From: Bacillus sp. OV166
Lineage (GTDB): Bacteria; Bacillota; Bacilli; Bacillales; Cytobacillaceae
DNA: 64,000 bases
Reading direction: 5' to 3'
Assembly (NCBI RefSeq): GCF_900177675.1
Contig: NZ_FXWM01000001.1
Location: 4,287,001 to 4,351,000 of the forward strand
Shown here one piece after another: positions 63,179 through 64,000 of this stretch. The position numbers were made by a program, and so were the translations under genes. Position 1 is the stretch's first letter; every line of letters begins with the position of its first letter. A model generated the notes under the pieces. The model searched no databases, was not told where the DNA came from, and saw nothing but the letters and a program-made list of their open reading frames with translations.

Positions 63179-63733
63179 TCAGCTTTTTTGAACTACTTTT
63201 TTATCCTGCCTCTGAATAAATTTCAAAGCATAGTGTGTCCCGTAGGCAACAATTAATACCGACAGAATACGCAACGCAATGGTCCGAATACGACTAGTAC
63301 CGGTTATTCCCGTCATACTCCGCACTGAATAGAGAATCATCCCCCAAGAAAACCCTATATGGACTGCCATAATGATAAAACCCCAATATGCTGTCTGAAC
63401 ATGTATTTGTCGTAGCATCATGTCGTTATTTATGGGAATAAAGGGAAATAAGTCACTGGAAATCATCACAGCACTCATCATCATCAAACACATAGTTACA
63501 AGAAAAAGTAGATTGATTGCTATTTGTATAATGCGCCTTAAATGATATTTCCCTTTAAAAATCGCTTTATACCAACGTCGATTTAAAAAGTTATGGACGA
63601 TAAATAATAAAAGTACCACAACTCCAATGACTTCGTGGACCATGTTTCCAGTAATATAGTAAGCCATTGCTATTAACATAAGAAATGTCATCGCAAGGTC
63701 ATTAACAAGCCTGAATAACATCTTTGGATTCAA
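63179..63733 (-). CDS. DUF4405 membrane protein (cytochrome-b-like)
   Basis: A 184-residue protein with four membrane helices. His residues sit on successive helices (VHEVIGVVVLLLFIVHNFLN, LRQIHVQTAYWGFIIMAVHI), the layout of haem-binding DUF4405 proteins related to cytochrome b561 and thiosulfate-reductase-type subunits. TTG start at 63733 with AAAGAGG upstream. Its partner may be the gene that runs off the right end, whose product is unknown. Confidence 0.85.
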   Translation of the reverse strand: MNPKMLFRLVNDLAMTFLMLIAMAYYITGNMVHEVIGVVVLLLFIVHNFLNRRWYKAIFKGKYHLRRIIQIAINLLFLVTMCLMMMSAVMISSDLFPFIPINNDMMLRQIHVQTAYWGFIIMAVHIGFSWGMILYSVRSMTGITGTSRIRTIALRILSVLIVAYGTHYALKFIQRQDKKVVQKS

Positions 63734-63818
63734 AGTATTTTCCTCTTTCTATTTGATTTATTATTGAATTGTGTTTCCATAGTAGACATGCAAATACCTT
63801 ATAATGGCAACACATCCA

Positions 63819-64000
63819 TTAGCTTTCAAATTGCTGTAAATACATCTTTAAAAGAACTTCCTGAATGATTTTTGCTTTATCATTACCATCTATTGCATTA
63901 CTTTCGTCTTTATTTACATCCTTAGAAACATTCGTTTGGGCAGATATCTCACTTACCTTCCAGTGGTCAGTAGTGATATCTGCGATTGAAGTTTCTGTAT
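63819..64000 (-). CDS. C-terminal end of an unidentified protein, cut by window edge
   Basis: The open frame entering from the right reads TSIADITTDHWKVSEISAQT, a Lys/Asp-rich linker and IIQEVLLKMYLQQFES before TAA. About 60 residues are visible. No domain can be named. It is upstream of the DUF4405 gene on the same strand and may be in one operon with it. Confidence 0.5.
   Translation of the reverse strand, partial: TETSIADITTDHWKVSEISAQTNVSKDVNKDESNAIDGNDKAKIIQEVLLKMYLQQFES

Overview
The window is low-GC Firmicute DNA, almost certainly Bacillaceae (Bacillus/Neobacillus type). Evidence: AT-rich intergenic DNA, strong GGAGG ribosome sites with frequent TTG/GTG starts, consensus sigma-A promoters, a LysM/GH18 spore-type hydrolase, and Bacillus families such as DUF3888, DUF4275, DUF6366, VanW and the processed acidic surface protein. 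No phage structural genes, integrase or CRISPR array were seen.

Region 1 (1-12.9 kb) is a catabolic island read on the minus strand. It encodes the whole maleamate route from 2,5-dihydroxypyridine to fumarate: NicX ring-opening dioxygenase, NicD deformylase, NicF amidase and NicE maleate isomerase, each with its catalytic residues visible. With it come two near-identical HpaB-type flavin monooxygenases, an HpaC-like flavin reductase, an FAD-synthetase (RibF-like) paralogue that seems to start at CTG, and an NCS1 permease. Two operons (hpaB-nicD-nicX, and hpaB-nicE-reductase-nicF-ribF) start from consensus promoters that share repeats with the promoter of a third gene. That third gene encodes a MerR-type HTH fused to a NicF-like domain that has lost its catalytic Lys and Cys. 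I read it as a pathway enzyme turned into a ligand sensor; this is the most novel item in the window. A sigma-54 activator at the left edge is cut by the window.

Region 2 (13-18 kb) is a scrap zone: the 3' half of a selenocysteine tRNA, an IS4 fragment inside a broken aldo/keto reductase, a tandem repeat, the C-terminal end of a cysteine desulfurase (together suggesting a lost selenium locus), a GIY-YIG protein, an XRE regulator and an IS1595-like element carrying a small membrane-protein passenger.

Region 3 (18-37.8 kb) holds a 1493-residue LysM/Ig-like/GH18 protein and then a run of small secreted, lipoprotein or membrane genes. These include paralogous DUF3888-type proteins, a processed acidic surface protein, a TerD-related protein and several unknowns; two are frameshifted.

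Region 4 (37.8-44.8 kb) has an IS110-family (IS1111-like) element with a strongly foldable 3' non-coding end, a GrpB protein, VanW and several small membrane proteins. They are separated by copies of a dispersed intergenic repeat.

Region 5 (44.8-64 kb) is a redox and stress cluster: three near-identical SDRs, aldo/keto reductases, cupin, carboxymuconolactone-decarboxylase-like, tautomerase, NAD(P)H oxidoreductase, MFS pumps, PatB/MalY, DUF3737, cyclophilin-like lipoproteins and a TetR regulator. Three copies of one promoter/operator cassette tie part of it to the TetR. Several genes here are broken by single frameshifts or nonsense changes.
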